Below are positions 10,639-21,687 of a DNA stretch of 64,000 nt, in pieces. Position numbers and translations under genes: made by a program. Numbering within the stretch: the stretch's first letter is position 1; each line of letters opens with the position of its first letter. The stretch is from Fomitopsis serialis (taxonomy: Eukaryota; Basidiomycota; Agaricomycetes; Polyporales; Fomitopsidaceae): NCBI RefSeq assembly GCF_022376445.1, contig NW_025954964.1, forward strand, positions 992,001 through 1,056,000, given 5' to 3'. The notes beneath the pieces were generated by a model. That model saw only the letters and a list, made by a program, of their open reading frames with translations. It did not search any database and was not told the DNA's origin.

Positions 10639-13425
10639 ATGTCCGCAGGAGACGTTGCAATGTACGTGCAGGTTATCTGTAGAGCCGGCCATTCGCTCAC
10701 AACATTCTCAGCCACACGCTGCCCAAGACCACTGGGTCGAGCAATGTGAAGCTCAACAAATGGTCCAGCATCATCACGCAGGACAAGGTGAGCCAACCTC
10801 AACTTGTCTCGCAAAGCCGACTTAATACGCGTCATAGGCAAGGGGAGGTGCCCAGGCCATGCGTACGCCCATTGTCACCTTCGCAGGACCTCTTTCTTAC
10901 TCACAAGCGTAGTTCATGCGGTCGGGCTGTCGGTGGAGGACATGGACAAGCCGCAGGTACGTATATGCGCCAATCGTCGTTGCGTACGCTCAAGCTCAAT
11001 CACCGCAGATTGGCATTTCACCGATCTGGTGGGAAGGTACGCCGCGGATCCCTCGTCCAATGACATTGATGTTTGGTACTCAACTCGGGCGTAGGAAACC
11101 CTTGTAACTTCCACCTAGTGCGTGTGTTCAGTACAATAAGATTCAGTGTGACTGACATCTCGTGACTGCTCTATTAGCTCGATCTTGCGGTGAAGGTCAA
11201 GGAGGGATGCAAACAGGAAGGCCTTGTCGGCCTCACTTTCAACACTATTGGTGTCAGGTAAATAATTTCGCTTGTCGTGTTGCGCTCCTGCTGATTCATG
11301 CAACAGTGATGCTATCACTATGGGTACCGACGGTAAGCAACAGTAATGACTGCACCATCGAGGCCGATCCATTTACGAGGTTCTGATCGAAGGCATGAGA
11401 TTTCGTGAGTGCAGCGTGATGAAAACTGGGGAATGGTCCTCAACGGATTACAGGCTACCGAGTCGTGACTTGATTGCCGATTCCATTGAAGCCGTGAGTA
11501 CTTGACAGTCTGATTTAAGGACATCGCTGATCAACAAACGTCTCAGGTCACGATAGTACGCCCAAACGGAATTCCCGAGAAAATATAGCATTGACTGCAA
11601 TTATCACAGGCCCAATACTACGACGGAAACATCTCGATCCCAGGGTATGCAGCATTATCCTCTTTGAGACGTGGATCTGACTTCGTGTAGATGCGACAAG
11701 AACATGCCCGCAACTGTTATGGCAGCGGCCCGCCACAACCGCCCGACGATCTGTGTCTACGGTGGCACCATCCAGCATGGTGTCCGCCAGGTCGACTGCC
11801 CTGCGCTCGGTCACAAAAAGGGTGATGACATGAACATCGCAGATGCCTTCGAGTCGTACGGTATGTACCTATGTTGACGGTGGAGCCGGCGAGCTGAAGA
11901 CATTTGACTAGGTGCGTTCGCCACGGGGAAGATCAGTGACGAGGAGCGCCTCGACGTTGTCCGTAACTCGTGTCCTGGTCCCGGTGCCTGCGGTGGTATG
12001 TTCACGTACGTAGCGTAGCCCGTTATCCAGTATAGTTGACTAACATACTGGCAGCGCGAACACCATGTCGAGTGCGCTCGAGGTCCTGGGCATGTCGCTT
12101 CCCTACTCGTCCAGTATCCCCGCCACATTCCCCGGTGCGCATGCTCGGCTTCAACACGTCGTGGATGATATCTGACGCGCCCCCGAAACAGAAAAGGTCC
12201 AGGAGTGCTTCCGGGCTGCGCATTACATGAAGCGGCTACTCGAGCTCGACATTAAGCCGAAGGACATCCTCACCCGCGCATCCTTCATCAATGCCATCAC
12301 CATCGTCAACGCCCTGGGTGGCTCCACGAACTCCGTCCGTACCTCCAATCCCCCTTGTCGCACCGCACGCTGACAGCGCCCGCAGGTGCTGCACTTCCTC
12401 GCGATGGCGCGCGCGGCGGACGTGCAGCTCACGATCGAGGACTTCCAGGACGTGCGCGACCGGACGCCGTACCTGTGCGACCTGAAGCCGTCGGGCAAGT
12501 ACCTGATGGAGAACCTGCACCACGTGGGCGGCATCCCCGCGCTCGTCAAGTACCTCCTCAAGAACACGAACCTCATCGACGGCAGCACGTTGACCGTCAC
12601 CGGGAAGACGCTCGCGGAGAACGTCGCGGACGCGGCGGACCTCGACTTTGACTCGCAGGACGTCATCCGCCCGCTCAGCAACCCGATCAAGTCGGTGAGT
12701 CGTTTCTCAGTGTGTGGCGGGGAGGGATGCTGAATCCGTGGCATACTGCAGAGTGGTCACCTTACGATCCTCCGTGGTAACCTTGCGCCCGGAACGGCCG
12801 TGGCGAAGCTTACGGGCAAGGAGGGTCTCCGCTTCGAGGGTGTCGCGAAGTGCTTCGACAGGTAAGGCTTCGCGCCTGCGCGGTGCCCCGCAGGGCTGAC
12901 CGTGAATCCACTCCCACAGCCTGCCTCCTTTCTACTCTGCGTTGGAGGCCGGAGAGATCAAGGAGGGTATGGTCCTCATCTTCCGTTACCAGGGCCCCAA
13001 GGGTGCGCCTGGCATGCCCGAGGTCCGTCTGACCACGTAGTGCAACTCCTGCGCAATACTCACTTGCTCTCGCTCTCAGATGCTGGGCCCGACTGGTGCG
13101 CTGATGGGTGCGGGTCTCGGTGGTAAGACCGCCCTGATCACGGATGGCCGCTTCTCCGGCGCCTCGCGCGGGTTCATCATCGGGCACGTCGTCCCGGAGG
13201 CGCAGGTCGGCGGGCCGATCGCGCTCGTGCACGACGGGGACAAGATCGTCATCGACTCGGCGGGCGCACGATCAACTGGCTCGTCGACGACGCGGAGATC
13301 GCGCGCCGCAAGGCGGAGTGGGAGGCGGCGGAGCCGCTGCCGCGCGCGTTCCGCGAGAAGCGCGGCATACTGTACAAGTACGCGAGGGACGTCGCGCCGC
13401 GAACGTGGGCGCGTACACGGATTGA
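10639..13425 (+). CDS. ILV3: Dihydroxy-acid dehydratase (IlvD/Edd family)
   Basis: Catalyses the third common step of valine, isoleucine and (through its product) leucine and pantothenate synthesis, dehydrating 2,3-dihydroxy acids to 2-keto acids with an Fe-S cluster. Many tiny exons give [119 protein letters not shown] and [18 protein letters not shown]. The cluster cysteines ([17 protein letters not shown]) are present. The N-terminus ([17 protein letters not shown]) is short and not obviously a mitochondrial presequence. The coding phase breaks at about 13264 and 13398, each by one missing base. The conserved ending ANVGAYTD, with stop at 13423-13425, is reached only by changing frame twice. 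A further phase problem lies between 11404 and 11452. I read these as sequence errors, not a pseudogene. Confidence 0.94.
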
Positions 13426-13675
13426 GGCTGCGGGCGAGGGGCTGTGCGAAGAGAAGGAACGAATGGTTTAGATGTATTCGTAGACGCGGCGTGTGTACAA
13501 TGCAAGAAATGTCCTCGCATGGGTATGGTATCGAGTGTGCACAAGACTAGGTAGGTCAGAGAACATGGATACAACATGAACCAGACTTGGCTGGACCATT
13601 AATATGGAGACTGTTACTTACGCGCAAGGCTGTATATCTAGGAAAAGCTGTCCGTCATGGGGTATCCGGCCCGTT

Positions 13676-14316
13676 TCATGAATCGTGAGGATGTGTGCTC
13701 CTGGGCGAAAGTGAGCGAGCTGACAGTCGATCCTGTGGCGACAGCGCTGGTGACAACGTCGGGGACGGCAGCTCCTGCAGCGTAGGCAGCTGCGGGGCAG
13801 ACTTCACTTGGCCCACGTCTTCGGGCTTCGACTCCGCCGCTTTCCCCTTCTCGTTCTGCTTCTCAGCTCGCTCTTCTCGTCCAGTGTCAAGGGCACAGTC
13901 CTCGCATGTTTCGGCTTGCCGTTGCGCCTGCGCGGGGGTCGCCGGCACGACGCGCTCGCCGGGGATGCGGAAGCCCTGGATGATGCGGGTCTGGCGGGAG
14001 GATGTACGCCTCGGCTTGGGCGGGGGGATGGCGAGCTCGCGGTGGTTGCGCAGGCCGGCGGAGCGGACCTGCTGGTGGCCGCGGTAGCGGCGGTAGATGT
14101 AGATGAGGAGCCGACGATCCAGAGGATGCCGATCGTCCCGCCAGAGACGGCCCCGGAGATCAGGGGCGTGAGGGCGCGCTGTCTGGATTATAGGAAGGTG
14201 AGCGGGGGGAAGGTAGGGAATTGTGTTTTCACGTACCCGTGGAGCGTGGCTTGCTCGGACTGCTGAGACGTCTCTGCGCCGATGACCGGGGACGCGGGGA
14301 GCGACACAGCTGGCAT
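13676..14316 (-). CDS. Hypothetical small single-pass membrane protein
   Basis: Not recognised. Reading the minus strand from the ATG at 14316 gives MPAVSLPASPVIGAETSQ. After a GT-AG intron with good branch and acceptor sequence (about 14179-14235) comes a hydrophobic Gly-rich segment (PLISGAVSGGTIGILWI) followed by the strongly basic RRLLIYIYRRYRGHQQ. That pattern fits a type I-like anchor with an arginine-rich stop-transfer. The tail (FRIPGERVVPATPAQAQ, then a Lys/Glu- and Ser/Pro-rich end) looks cytosolic and disordered. The two halves are out of phase by one base at about 14115. It converges on ILV3, with about 250 bp between the stops. Coding status rests on the intron, the membrane pattern and the long C-terminal frame. 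Confidence 0.45.
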
Positions 14317-15925
14317 GCTAGCCTAGGGTCTTTCGCTGCTCGATGATATTGACGGTAAGCAACACTACTCATCTCGGAGACGGAAGGCAAAATTCACCTC
14401 GCAAATAATTTCCGTGCGAGGTTGCGATAGACGTTGCTTGCTCAGGCTGCGCTGGGTACGGGTACGGTACTGAGAGTAGTCAAAGGCAAGCGGAGGACAC
14501 TACGGGAACCGAACCACGAATGGGAGGAGGAGAAGAGGAGGAGAGGGACGACAGTTGCAGGTGGAGGGGCATTCATTTGGTCATTGTGGGCCTGTGGCTG
14601 CACGTTGGTGCTTGGCTGCATGTCGCGCCACCGCTGCGCGCTCATGCCCCCGCATCGTCATCGTCGCCCTATTCAAGTTCGGACCACATTAACTCGGGTG
14701 TGACCTGTCTTCCCATCTGTTTGCCTGGACGGTCGAGCTCCCGCCTGTCTCCTGCGACGAGTGTGTTGTCCTGTGTTCGCTCTCTCCTGGATTCTCGACG
14801 ACTTGGGGGAGCGCTCAACCTCGCCGCAAATGATGTCACTGGGATCCCACGTCCGAGTCGGGCCCTATCCAAGAATGCATCGCACCAACTCGCCGCTGTT
14901 CGGGCTGCAATCCTCTCTTACTGCATCGTGCCGTGCATGTCAGAGCATTGGGGGCAGTCACGAGTCGGACGAGCTGTATATTCACCTCGGTACGTTGCCG
15001 CAATGCATACAATATACATATTCAGTTACTAGTCGGGCGAAGCTGTGTCTCACCAAGAGCGTTTCGAAAAGGCAGTGCGAATGGCATGCACGCTGTCTAT
15101 GGATCGGCAGGCGCACGAACATACAGTATGCGTGCTGGTAAGCTGCACCGGTGTTTTGCGATGCGTACCAGGTTTTTTTTTGTTTCCTGTGGCTTCGGAG
15201 AGCTGCAGTCAGGAGCGATCACGCACTCAGGACGGTGCATAGGACAATGAACGCTGGTTGGCACCGTGTATCCAATGCAGAACACGACGGTGATCGTCAA
15301 ATGGCCGGGTAACGCGCAGGCATGGCGAACAGTGGCTAACACCCTTACGTCCAGCCGACCCAGCAATTGCAGACGGGCGATGAACGACTCATAGCCTTGC
15401 CCATCTCTTCCCGGGCGCGTCTGCTTACCGTGCTTCCTCCGATATAGTGCAAGGTGCGGCGCTTCGTATCACGAAACACCGCCAGTCGCTTCGTGAAGCC
15501 TGAGCAGAGCGCTGAACGTCCAGGTCGGTAACAGTTGCCGTCCTTCAGGTGGCATCCTAGCCATACGACATATCAACGTGGACGAGAAGAGTATGCAGGC
15601 AGCGCCAATCGCAGCGCTCAACGTCCAACGTCTGGCCACATCGCACTCCCGTTCTGATGGATCTATGTATTGTCTGCAAAGAGGTGCGCGACGCATGGAG
15701 CTTCGTTCATGATCTGACAGTTATTCTCGGGCGAGGAAGGACAAGGCGCGCATAGGGGCACAGCTATAGGGGGTCATGCAACAGCCACATCAATGATACT
15801 AGCACAGGTCAGTGGGTACTGAACACTTTTAAGTGCTGACAACCTCTCCATCCACGCCTCACGCATCCAGAGCCCTAGTCAAACACGTCCCACGAGCCTC
15901 ACCAAAAGTAAACCACACCGCCGAC
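14317..15925. other. 1.6 kb intergenic, no gene supported
   Basis: Divergent spacer between the membrane protein gene (-) and AIM24 (+). Open frames here lack domains, convincing splice patterns or biased composition. A T8 tract lies near 15173-15180. The stretch from 15830 to 15925 is CA- and AC-rich, as expected for a 5' UTR leading into AIM24. Confidence 0.45.
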
Positions 15926-16817
15926 ATGTCCTACCAACCACTGGCAGATTACACAGCGCAGGGGCCCCACCCCGCGCAGGCGAATCCTAACACGGGCCAC
16001 GCGAGGATCACCGGGGCCTTCGAGGGCATGCAATTCAAGATCGACAACCGGGACAGCAACACGATGCTTTACATGCGGCTGCAGCCGGGCTACGAGGTGC
16101 TCACGAAGCCGGGCTCACTCGTCTCGATGGAGGCGACTGTGCAGGTCAAGGGCAAGATGAACTTCACTTTGAAGAAACTCTTCACCGGCGGAGAGGTGCG
16201 TGAGCGGAGCTGATCGCCCGGCTTGCAATGTCTGGGTATAGTTGTTGACGCGAATCTGGTGACCTGTAGTTGACATTCGCCCACTTCTTCGGGCCCGGAG
16301 AGGTCGTGGTGGCGCCCGCGACGTGGGGCGACATCGCGCAGATCCAGATGGATGGAAGCTCGCCGTGGTACTACGGCAAGCACGCGTTCCTCGCGTGCAC
16401 ACCAGGCATTCACATGTCCACCAAGTCGCAGAGTTTCGGCAAAGCGCTCTGTACGCCCCCCTCCCCCTAGCCCACATATCTCCACTAATCACACCGTTTG
16501 CGTGCGCAGTCTCCGGCTCCGGCCTGTTCGTCGGCGAGGCGCAGGGCGCAGGGATGCTCTTCGTGCACGGCATGGGCGCGGTGATCGCGCGCGAGCTGCA
16601 GCCGGGCGAGCAGTGGATCGTGAACAACGACCACCTCGTCGCGTGGAACTGCCAGTACAATGTGGAGAGGATCCAGGCGGGCGGCATCGTCTCGACGCTG
16701 CAGAGCGACGAGGGCGCGGTGTGCAGGTTCACAGGCCCGGGGATGGTGTACGTCCAGTCGAGGAGCCCGCAGCATTTGATAAACTGGATTTCGGAGCACC
16801 TGCCGACGTCCGGGTGA
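15926..16817 (+). CDS. AIM24: AIM24 family mitochondrial protein (TIGR00266-like)
   Basis: Three exons (15926-16195, 16270-16450, 16510-16817) join in frame to 252 residues with no breaks. The protein shows the characteristic double beta-barrel fold sequence: ARITGAFEGMQFKIDNRD, MLYMRLQPGYEVLTKPGSLV, MNFTLKKLFTGGE, LTFAHFFGPGEVVVAP, GDIAQIQM, LFVHGMGAVIARELQPGEQW and VAWNCQYNVERIQAGG. In yeast, AIM24 is a mitochondrial inner-membrane protein needed for normal MICOS and respiratory-chain organisation; homologues occur in bacteria. This copy has only about 25 residues before the conserved domain and no strong presequence, so cytosolic location is possible. The start is the first ATG of the open frame that matches family length. 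Confidence 0.9.
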
Positions 16818-17255
16818 AGGTGATAATATCGTGGGTTGAGTACTTCTCGTGCGAGATGCTGCGTTACTTTGTCATTGGAGCAATTTCGAGTCGGAATCAC
16901 AGTGTAAATCAAGCCAGATCACACAACGTCTGCCAAAGCATGGGCTTGGTCTGTAGGGAGTGTCGCATGGACACCATGCAAAGACTCACGAAGGTCCAAC
17001 CCCAGTCACGCGCGACAGCTCATTCCTGCTTGATGGATTCTTGCGTCGTGTGGCAGCCAACAGCGTCGTGGACATGAGAGTATGGTTGTCAGGCTTCGCG
17101 GTCGCGGCGAGGAGAGCGACTCGGACGCGACACGTCGTTTGACGCGGTCAGCTGACCGTGCGCGGTGCGGCGCGGCGTTACGTAACTTGGGTATCGACCA
17201 ACTACGATCACTACGTTGGTATCCCTTCCCCTCCAGTTCCCCCATTCGATTTACC
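16818..17255. other. Intergenic, no gene recognised
   Basis: About 440 bp between AIM24 and the REC114-like gene, both on the plus strand. No supported reading frame, tRNA or repeat. The 3' part (about 17210-17255) is pyrimidine-rich, typical of sequence just before a fungal start codon. Confidence 0.45.
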
Positions 17256-18770
17256 ATGTCGCGCTCGACCACGGCAACTACGACCTACAACCTCGTAAAG
17301 TACTCGCGATCATGCACAAATGGTCGCTCGGAAGCCGAGCAGGAGTGGCAACATTTTACGAACCCGATCATCACTCTTGTCGTGGACGCGAGGAAAAAGG
17401 CGAACGTAGGCGAGCTCGAGTCCTTGAGGACACGCGTGATCTGGACCCTGAGTGCAAGCAAGGACTCTATGGACGTCGACCAGCGCGAAGTCGTTTTTGT
17501 GGGTTTTCTCGTTATTATGGCGCTCCGAGACTTGAGCACCAACGTGGTTGTATTATGCAGGAAGATCTAGACATGCATGTGCTCTCACTTACACCGCCTA
17601 CGCATGGTCTCCCCCTGAAAGCCGTCTACAGAGATACGGTCGTCGGCATTCGCTACATGCACCCCCGCGTGGTGCCCGCAGGCTCTGCACCGGTGCGCAT
17701 ACATCCATCATCCGCATCTGTCATGCTGACTGTAAAGCATTCAGACATTCAAGAGGTTTCAGATAACCTTTCAAACAGCAGAGCTCGCAGCCGCCTTCAT
17801 CGACTCCGTGAAACTCATCTGCCCGTGCAAAGCCAACCCTGCTCCTGTGGGACGCCACACTCAAATGGCTCGGTCTAAAACTGCTATACCTGGCGTTGCT
17901 CCTACATCCGCTTTCTCCGCTCAGCTGCAGCTGTCTGGTCCGGCCATCCCTCCGCAAACACCGACGCGCATATACCCTGTAGCGTCTCAGACAACAGACC
18001 GCCGCACTCTGTTTTCTGACCCAGCACCATACTCGAATGACTCCGGTTCCATGTCTCACGCCGTATATCCAACTGAGAAGCTGCCTGCTTTGACAGACCG
18101 CTTGAACCACGCATACATGCCGAGCCAGTCCCATACTCCATATGTTCGACCAACCATAGGCAATATTCCCGCTGCGGTATCAAACTCACAAACCGCTCCA
18201 CTGGTCCCCGCTTCGATCTACTCACAGCCTCAAGCCATTGCGCCCATTTCAACCGTCTCGTGCTCCCAACTATCTGATGATCCTTGCTACCGTGACTCTC
18301 GACCTACCTCGGCATGCGCCACATCCTCAGCTATGGCTGCGGACTATTCTGGACGCCCTTACTCTGATGTTTCTCAGCCTCCCTCAGATAGGCACTCTCT
18401 GGAACAGCGTGTTCCTGGATACATCACGACCTCAGCTGCTGTGTCTCACATGCACGATGGCAACCACAGCTCTGAATCTAGTACAGGTGTTGCTCTTACG
18501 CCCGCTCCCGGAGGCTTGCCCCCGCGTCCTCCCTCCGTGCCTGCGCTAACTACGCCTCTGCGACCTCCATCCCCTACGGCACCTGTACTTGCGAACAGCC
18601 GTGAACTTGGCGCCGCACTCACTAGGCAACCTTCGGCATCGTCAGACTTTCTTGGGGCCCTGGAGGAGACGAGATCCATATACGATCTTTCCCGCAGCGA
18701 TATAGAGTGTCTCATAGCAAAAGTCGTGCGCGAGGACGGATTCGCCGATCTGGTGAGGATATTACGTTAA
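17256..18770 (+). CDS. REC114-like meiotic recombination protein (putative)
   Basis: Three exons (17256-17498, 17561-17692, 17754-18770) join in frame to 463 residues. The N-terminal 160 residues alternate strands and helix as in a PH-like fold. They have three landmarks I associate with Rec114: YNLVKYSR near residue 11, EWQHF about 20 residues later, and a final strand-helix unit RFQITFQTAELAAAFIDSVK. A long Ser/Pro/Thr-rich disordered region follows. The protein ends in a short helical motif (LSRSDIECLIAKVVREDGF), as in Rec114, where the C-terminus trimerises with Mei4. Rec114 with Mei4 and Mer2 activates Spo11 double-strand breaks. Gene structure is secure. The family call is from pattern memory, since this family diverges very fast; an unrelated PH-like protein remains possible. 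Confidence 0.65.
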
Positions 18771-18947
18771 AGACCGCTTTGGTGCTCATAGGCTTCACTT
18801 CCAGCTGGAGAAAATTGATTCGATGTGGGCGATAAAAGCATGTGTCAATCAGACAGCATAACACGGTCTGCTATTGTCTCAGGAACATCCCAAAAAAGCA
18901 AATTTAATAGTGCCCGCACATTCAGTGTTTCACGAGCAATTAGATCC

Positions 18948-19645
18948 TCACGCAAGCAGCTTCTGCACTTCCTTCGCGCCACACTCCTTGGCGGCCTTGA
19001 GTGCGTCCCAGCCAGTCTCGTCCAGCTGCGCCTTGTCCGCGCCGTAGCGAAGCAACAGTTCGACACCCTCCACGTCGTCGTTCATCGCTGCCATATGCAG
19101 GGCAGTCTGCCCGCCGGAGGGGTAGGTGCAGTTTACGTTCACGCCGCGATCGCGCAGAAGCTCCTCCGCTTCGGCATAGTCGCTCTGCGCCATCAGCCCG
19201 AGGAAGGCCTGCTCGAGGCGCCAGGATTCGGGCTGAGACTCTTCGAATATTTCGTCGTCCTGCGTTCGCCAAGCCGTGAGAAGGCCTTGTCAGTGCAGAC
19301 CGAGACGACGAAGGTACGCAGACGCACGATGATATCTCCGAGGTCAATCCCGCCCTGTACGCCACCCTCGTTCGTCACGCCCACGATCATCCGCCCACGA
19401 CGGTCCAGCGTATTCCCCCTGCACAGCGGGCATTTTGAGCGGTCGCCGCCTGCCTTCACGTAGTCGGTGATGCACGCCCAGTGGAAATGGTGGTTGTTCG
19501 GGCGGCCGTTGTTGCAGTAGAGCTCGACGTCGTCGATGACGTACGAGGAGCTCTCTTCCTCGCGCGGGGCGACGTGCAAAGACTCACGACAGATCGCGCA
19601 GTCTTCCGGTGAGTAGGAAGGTGGCGCGGGTGCGGGGAGGGGCAT
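18948..19645 (-). CDS. RING-H2 zinc finger protein with ankyrin repeats
   Basis: Two exons separated by a 41-bp intron give 218 residues. The start is the ATG at 19645 (MPLPAPAPPSYSPEDCAIC). The N-terminal half is a RING-H2 finger: CAICRESL, a spacer with YCNNGRPNNHHFHWACI, and CPLCRGNTLDRRGR, so all eight ligands are visible. The C-terminal half has two ankyrin units (GGQTALHMAAMNDDVEGVEL, then LLLRYGADKAQLDETGWDAL) with a preceding degenerate one. RING proteins of this layout are usually E3 ubiquitin ligases whose ankyrin repeats bind the substrate; the substrate is unknown. It converges on the REC114-like gene, with 177 bp between stops. Confidence 0.85.
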
Positions 19646-20358
19646 GGTCAGTGGTGATTGTGTGCGCAAGTCTGCGGTGAGTGAGAGGACGTCAGGAAGC
19701 GCAGAAAGAGAAAGAGCCTAGACGACGCCACCGACGCGTCGTACGCTGCCGCGGCGGAGCTCGAAACGCTCAAAGTTCTTCCTCACTGAAGAGCAGCAAG
19801 CGTACCATTCTGGGCTGTAGCCGGGTTCTGCCTGTTCGTGAACATCAGCGCACTTGAGAGACGTACATAAGTAGTTCAATTACTTTTGCAAAACAATGCT
19901 GGCCGAAAGCATCCCATTTGAGAGCATAACGCGATCACGTGTTTACGATATACGGATGTGTTGAGTACTAGTAATAATAGGTGCTATATGCCAGTTACAT
20001 AATTTGCTCACCCATGCAATACGTTCACTTGCTTTGCAGTGATGGTCTGCAACAGAGTAGACTGGAAAGCCAGAGACTTAAAGACTCAGATATGGATCGA
20101 TACAGTACAGGGCCTACAGTGTTAACGAGGCTATTACGTAAGGATGTGGCGGGGTTCGCGGCTGCTGGCAACGCGTTACTAGTAACGTTGGTCTATGTCA
20201 ACACATTTCACAGCTGCATACCACACCTAGTGACCTACTACCAAGGCAGACGTATATCACGCTCATCTAGGCTACTGTCAGCTACTGCAACTACGCTCAT
20301 CACCGCCTGGATAGCCATTCGCTGACGAGGAGTCGTCACTTCATTCCATCGGGGCACA
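19646..20358. other. Divergent intergenic region
   Basis: About 0.7 kb between the RING/ankyrin gene (-) and the DUF7918 gene (+), so it should contain both promoters. An open frame at 19981-20325 has no protein-like features. The segment from 19850 to 20000 is relatively AT-rich. Confidence 0.45.
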
Positions 20359-21687
20359 ATGAGACATCGCGAATGTGAAATACGCATTACATGCGACGGC
20401 CAGGAGCTCGATGAATACGATGTTCAAGTGAACGGCAACGTCGTCGAATGCTACGTGCTCAGCGAATCGGGCAAGGTGTGTTATGTAATGCGACCATAGA
20501 TGCATGAGATGCAGCGGTATTGACAATCACTTTCTCAGGTATTCGAGATCATGTGTAGTAACACCTCCTCGACACAGATTTCAACTAGTACTGCTGTCGA
20601 TGGTCGGGTGTTTCCGAGGCGAAAAGCCTTGAGGGCTGGTCGCAAGGATGAAACACTCAATTATGTTGTCGATGTGGATAACATGAAGCCACTGATGTTT
20701 TCAGATATTTCCATCACTGGTCGGTTTTCTCTGCGAGCACTTAGCGGGGCGAATCAATTCTCATCGACCCAAGTTACAGATGACGACAATGCTTCGAAGG
20801 AGCCATCTTCAAGTGCCAATAACCTCGGTCTGATCCAGATCAGTGTCGTCCGCTCGACGTTGCATAGAACAGTACCCTGGACACCACTTCGTAATGCGGA
20901 AGTGCAGAACTTTGGGGCTTTCCACGAGAGAACGAAGAAAGTCGGTGTGCACTGCGTCTCGTGAGTAAGCGGTTCCTAGGATCTCTACCAACCTTACTAG
21001 TAGCTTGTGCTTTAGGCTTGGGGCAAGGACGTCAATCCCCGAGCCCCAGACAACGCTTCGACAGGTCGTGCACATTGACGACTTGTCTGCGCCGTACATC
21101 GTCTTCAAGTTTCAGTATAGGCCACGCGGTGAGACGAGCGGCTTGTCGATCTTGCTGTCGAGGTATCTCATCCAATCCTAGCCTTACTTCAAGCCCAGGG
21201 CATCGTGCAATCGATTGTGGCCGAGCGGCCGCGCAATAATTCGGGTGCATCTCCTGACCTGCCCGCCGTGCGAGACGCGCCAGTGCAGGCTCAGAGTCCA
21301 GACGGGGTCTCACATCGCAAGCGAGACGACAATGGGTCTGGCCGGCCACTAAAGAGGCCCCGGCAAGGCGGCAGCTCATCGTCTCGGGTCGTGGGCCCCC
21401 TCGTTAGCGATACAGAGGACGCAAAGTCATTTGCGCTCAAAGACGAGGAGGACGACAGTGCAGAAGATCTAGATGCTCTAGAGGTGTGTTCCTTGCAACT
21501 TCGACCAAGTCGCACGTCGAACAACAAACACGTTTTACAGGCTCAGATCCAGGCTATCCGTCAGAGGATGGACAGGGCGAAAAGGAAGAGGATACCAGGC
21601 GGTAAGCCTCGCGTGGTCAAGAGAGAGCCGTCTCCAATTCAGGCCGGCGGCGTCGATGGCAGCGTCATAGACTTGACTGATGACTGA
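20359..21687 (+). CDS. DUF7918 domain protein with C-terminal SUMO-interaction-like motif
   Basis: Starts MRHRECEIRITCDGQELDEY, followed by ECYVLSESGKVFEI, the opening of the basidiomycete-expanded DUF7918 domain. Introns were placed at about 20480-20538, 20960-21015, 21126-21180 and 21484-21540. The domain closes with APYIVFKFQYRPR joined to ALLQAQGIV, which is the family's usual C-terminal signature. After it come a low-complexity basic region (RPLKRPRQGGSSSSR, probable nuclear signal), an acidic stretch, a Lys/Arg-rich helix and the terminal VIDLTDD, a textbook hydrophobic-acidic SUMO-interacting motif. The function of DUF7918 is not known. A nuclear, SUMO-linked role is inferred from the tail. 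Confidence 0.8.

Noticed and set aside
12355..12651. Alternative Arg/Pro-rich frame across ILV3
   Set aside because: A shadow of the GC-rich ILV3 exon, whose reading matches the enzyme residue by residue.
13260..13425. ILV3 as a pseudogene or programmed frameshift gene
   Set aside because: The same one-base-missing pattern occurs in many unrelated genes here, the protein ending is conserved, and no slippery site is seen; sequence error is simpler.
14520..15032. 170-codon open frame in the AIM24 upstream spacer
   Set aside because: Sequence is not protein-like and crosses purine-rich low-complexity DNA; no intron pattern.
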